From Bacteroidota bacterium (GTDB lineage Bacteria; Bacteroidota; Bacteroidia; B-17B0; Aurantibacillaceae), in contig JAHEYF010000031.1 in NCBI GenBank assembly GCA_023251755.1, positions 1 to 34,753 on the forward strand: a DNA stretch of 34,753 bases, written 5' to 3'. Positions within the stretch are counted from its first letter, which is position 1. Every line of letters begins with the position of its first letter. This document shows, piece by piece, positions 31,869 to 34,753 of this stretch. The notes under the pieces were generated by a model that saw nothing but the letters and a program-made list of their open reading frames with translations, did not search any database and had not been told where the DNA came from. Position numbers and translations under genes: made by a program.

Positions 31869-34358
31869 TTATTGATCGATCAAAACACGTTGAATGACCT
31901 GTGTTTTGTCAAAAGTGATTTTTAGAATGTAAAACCCCTGCCACCGCTCATTTAAGCTGATGTTTGTTTTAGTGCTATCCGGATGAATTATGGATAGTTC
32001 ATTTCCCAGCAGATCTGTTACAACAATTGTTTTTGGAGGAACATCTGTTACAACTGTAAAAGAACCAGTGCTGGGGTTGGGATAAATAGTTGTATGGCTG
32101 ATGGAAGAAGCAGGGTTTATTCCCACTGTAGATATATGCACACAGGCCGAAGTATCGGAACAGCCGTTCAGCGTAACAATTACAGCATAATCTCCTGTAG
32201 CAGGGGCAGTGTAGCTCTGGTTTGTTGCACCGGCAATAGTTGATTTCCCGGTATTACAATCCAACCATTGATAGGTCGCCCCGTTTTGACTGGCGCTAAT
32301 AACAGCCCCATTCTGAGTAGTGGTTTTATTCGGTAAAGCGAGTACTGTAATTGAAAAGATGATGGAGTTGGAACAAGCCTGGGCGTTTGTATAAGTAGCT
32401 GTATAATTACCCGATTGCGTTGTGGCAATTGAATTTAATAATGGATCACGGATATTGCTTGTGTAACCGTTAGGGCCGGTGTATTGCCAGCCATTGGCGA
32501 TGGGTTGCGGGCCAAACCAGACGGAGCCTCCTTCGCACAGGAATGCTGTATTCCCACCTTGCCAGGCACCACCATTCAATTGCAAATAGGGTGTCAGAAC
32601 CGGTTGAGGGTTTATTGTTACAGTTTGCGAAAAAGCAGCACCTGTTCCAATTGAATTTGTAGCGGTATGTGTTACGGTATATGTGCCCGCAGAGGAAAAA
32701 TTAATTGTTGGATTTTGCGAAGCAGCCGAATTTAATGTAACACCCGCTGAAGGTGATACACTCCAGTTCCAGCTGCCTGGATTGTTGTTGGATAAATCTG
32801 TAAACTGAATGGATTGATGAACACATTTAACTGAAGCTGAAGAAAAGTTCACAATGGGTTTGCGATCGGTGTTGACAACAAATGTTGTAACAGAATAGGC
32901 AGGTGCATTGTAAGAAATTAATTTCCCGGAGAGGGTCCCTTTTTCATTGACCGTATTGATTGTTTTTTCCGTGCAATTTTCCGCACTGTTATAATCGCCT
33001 GAAGTACGGAAAGTTCTGAAGCTGTTCACAACCTGAAACTGATTTAAATCTATAGTATAAGCCACAGGGGTATTGCCATAGTTAACAATTACAACTACAG
33101 CTTCTGTTGAATCGGCATTTAAGGCCGACAAGGTATTCGCATTGTTGCTGGATACAATCTGATACCCGGCTTTAATAAAATTACTAATGTTTTTCCGGCA
33201 ATAGTAACCTCTCGTTTTAATATAGGTGGGAGCCTGAAACGGACTTGCGGCGTTGAAATTTGTCTGCTGAAGCATTCCCCATCCTTCATCGGTAGACATC
33301 AACTGCCAATCGCACCATACTTCCGATTGTAAATCACGTACGTCTTCAAGCAAACGTTGAGAAATATAATAATGCCGTTGCCACCAGCTTGTTCCATCAG
33401 CCGGCGACCAGCTTATGGGGCCTGTTTCACTTTGCCACACAGGTTTGTTACCATTGTTTTGGGCAAAGGTTTTTAAATTTATTTTTTCAGCGGAAGTCCC
33501 GGAATAACTGTGCGTATTAATTATTGACAAGCCATTGTATTCGCCGGGGTTGTTTGTTTTAAGGCTATTCATGTTTGAAATAGACTCATTCACGGTATTG
33601 CAATCGGATGCTGCCAGGCCCAGGGAACTTATTCCATAGGTTGACTGACTTTGCCAGAGGCGCCACAAAATAGTGGCTTGTGTTGCTGGTGAGATATAAC
33701 AACCCTCCTGGTTGTTACCTTTCGTCCACCAATTAGACAAAGGTTCGTTAAAAGGTTCAATATAACTTACATTCCATGCAGCGTTTCGGTTTTTGAGTGC
33801 AGCTGTAACCGTAGCTAAGTAATCAGCAAAATCATCCAGGTAATTTGGATTAATATTTTCCGTACCTCCGGTGTTACCGGCTGAACAAAGGCTGTTGCAC
33901 ATCCACCAGGGCGGGGAGTTGGAAAAACATTCTGTAATGATGTCAGACCGGTAGGTGGAGAGTTTGTCCATTACTGCAATCTGACGAAAGTCGTTGGCCA
34001 ATGTATAGGTACCCCAGCCTGCCTGGTCTGCACATTGGCTCCTGTAACCGGGCATATCTCCCCCATCCGGTCGTATATGCTGGCCACTGCTACAATTGGG
34101 GTTTTCGCCCCCGCCAATGTTAAAACGAAATACATTTAAATTCAAATCCACTGCCGCCATTTTTGTTATACTATCCATGGTGGCTGCTGGCATCCCGCCT
34201 ACAAGGTTTGCCCACCAGCATAAAGAAACCCCCCAGCCTTTGATCAATTGCCGCTTTTGACCAGGGTTTATGCTTACATTCGTTTGTGCAGCTACAGATA
34301 CGTTTATTAAAACGATCAGCAATAAAAAAACAATAGGCCTTAAGCAGCTTTTTTTCAT
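31869..34358 (-). CDS. Secreted GH30-like glycoside hydrolase with PKD and type A T9SS domains
   Basis: The ATG at 34358 is preferred over an in-frame GTG at 34364. The 829-residue product has a signal peptide, then a catalytic domain (about 26-495) with clan GH-A features: GWGVSLCWWANLVGG near 41-55, acid/base Glu205 in EPFNEP and nucleophile Glu311 in WQSETG. The GWG.SL.WWA block suggests GH30, possibly the endo-beta-1,6-galactanase-like subfamily; substrate is inference. A PKD domain (about 502-585), two Ig-like segments (about 588-743) and a type A sorting domain (about 757-829, YPNPSTGSF) follow. The enzyme probably acts on plant or algal polysaccharide at the cell surface. No SusC/D pair is in view. 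Confidence 0.87.
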   Translation of the reverse strand: MKKSCLRPIVFLLLIVLINVSVAAQTNVSINPGQKRQLIKGWGVSLCWWANLVGGMPAATMDSITKMAAVDLNLNVFRFNIGGGENPNCSSGQHIRPDGGDMPGYRSQCADQAGWGTYTLANDFRQIAVMDKLSTYRSDIITECFSNSPPWWMCNSLCSAGNTGGTENINPNYLDDFADYLATVTAALKNRNAAWNVSYIEPFNEPLSNWWTKGNNQEGCYISPATQATILWRLWQSQSTYGISSLGLAASDCNTVNESISNMNSLKTNNPGEYNGLSIINTHSYSGTSAEKINLKTFAQNNGNKPVWQSETGPISWSPADGTSWWQRHYYISQRLLEDVRDLQSEVWCDWQLMSTDEGWGMLQQTNFNAASPFQAPTYIKTRGYYCRKNISNFIKAGYQIVSSNNANTLSALNADSTEAVVVIVNYGNTPVAYTIDLNQFQVVNSFRTFRTSGDYNSAENCTEKTINTVNEKGTLSGKLISYNAPAYSVTTFVVNTDRKPIVNFSSASVKCVHQSIQFTDLSNNNPGSWNWSVSPSAGVTLNSAASQNPTINFSSAGTYTVTHTATNSIGTGAAFSQTVTINPQPVLTPYLQLNGGAWQGGNTAFLCEGGSVWFGPQPIANGWQYTGPNGYTSNIRDPLLNSIATTQSGNYTATYTNAQACSNSIIFSITVLALPNKTTTQNGAVISASQNGATYQWLDCNTGKSTIAGATNQSYTAPATGDYAVIVTLNGCSDTSACVHISTVGINPASSISHTTIYPNPSTGSFTVVTDVPPKTIVVTDLLGNELSIIHPDSTKTNISLNERWQGFYILKITFDKTQVIQRVLIDQ

Positions 34359-34534
34359 TTTCACTATTTTATAGAATGATCATTAATTTTTTGCCAGTAA
34401 AAAACAGATAGTAAGTTATCACTTATCTCTTTAATGAGCAAGTCATATTTTGTCATTGAACGAGTATTTGAGCGATGTTATCCTTAAGCCTTATAGTTAA
34501 CAATAAACTCAACTATAATAAGTATTTTTACCTC

Positions 34535-34753
34535 ATGAAATCAATGGTGAAGGCATACACTCTTTTTATCTGTTGCTTTGCGATGATGTGTTGTTATTCG
34601 CAAAATCAGCGTTTCAGGCCTGTTTTGAGTCTTGGCCTGGTGGGCAGCCAGGTTGATGGAGATACGTATAGTGGTTACAATAAATCGGGGCTTATGGCGG
34701 GGCTGGGTGTAAACCATCAATTGGGAGAGAAAATGGAGTTTGAACTGGCGATC
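34535..34753 (+). CDS. Probable outer-membrane beta-barrel protein, 5' part only
   Basis: The frame runs from ATG 34535 off the end of the window (73 codons visible). It encodes a signal peptide (AYTLFICCFAMMCCYSQN) and then alternating beta-strand-like sequence (PVLSLGLVGSQVDGD, SGLMAGLGVNHQLGEKMEFEL) typical of small PorT/OMP-b-barrel (PF13568-like) proteins. It is divergent from the GH30-like gene. A TTG-N20-TATCCTTA arrangement (34457-34487 region) is a weak promoter candidate. Confidence 0.65.
   Translation, partial: MKSMVKAYTLFICCFAMMCCYSQNQRFRPVLSLGLVGSQVDGDTYSGYNKSGLMAGLGVNHQLGEKMEFELAI

Overview
The window is chromosomal DNA from a member of the Bacteroidota, probably an uncultivated, aerobic, moderately AT-rich lineage. 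The evidence is gldF-gldG, secreted proteins with type IX secretion (T9SS) sorting domains of both type A and type B, an MqnP-type UbiA prenyltransferase, promoters of the Bacteroidota form TTG-N19/20-TAnnTTTG, and ribosomal genes that start without Shine-Dalgarno sequences. No rRNA, tRNA, CRISPR array, prophage or insertion sequence was recognised. All large genes look intact.

Layout. 1-240: cluster of short GC-rich palindromes. 287-3713: a doubtful 61-codon gene (-), a YceH-like gene, a small DUF4190-like membrane protein, then a tight unit of mqnP/ubiA-like, sanA/DUF218 and a small membrane protein (+). 3816-9437: rsmE, dnaN, a DUF4340 gene, gldG and gldF, all on the minus strand. 9586-14076: a 1,496-residue secreted PKD-repeat protein with a type B C-terminal domain. 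14559-19185: hemF, a LysM plus type-1 periplasmic-binding-fold protein, and guaA (-). 19332-22733: an Omp28-like secreted thioredoxin-fold protein, a 101-residue membrane protein (+) and a helical-repeat cytosolic protein. 23009-26665: a bacilliredoxin (-) and a secreted M16 metallopeptidase (+). 26894-31009: the translation block rplM-rpsI-rpsB-tsf, then pyrH and frr (+). 31077-34358: an exported unknown protein and a secreted GH30-like glycoside hydrolase (-). 34535-end: the start of a probable outer-membrane beta-barrel gene (+).

The most unusual content is between the genes. At least nine gene ends carry degenerate tandem arrays with a 7-bp period, and four intergenic gaps carry arrays with an 8-bp period (consensus close to TTCGTTTA). 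The arrays are usually set as two inverted arms, so the transcript could fold into a hairpin. Each locus has its own word, but the period, the inverted layout and the position beside stop codons recur. Several genes take their stop codon, and rsmE and hemF also their last residues, from these arrays. Genes with an ordinary GC hairpin plus T-tract (tsf, the bacilliredoxin, the Omp28-like gene) lack them, so the arrays may be an alternative 3'-end signal. A separate dispersed element with inverted ends and a conserved core occurs at 1337-1422, 14410-14540 and, in part, 17431-17466.

Other points of note are a near-ideal guaA promoter that would start transcription at or next to the AUG, and two large surface or secreted proteins (PKD protein, GH30 enzyme) pointing to a particle- or polysaccharide-associated life style.
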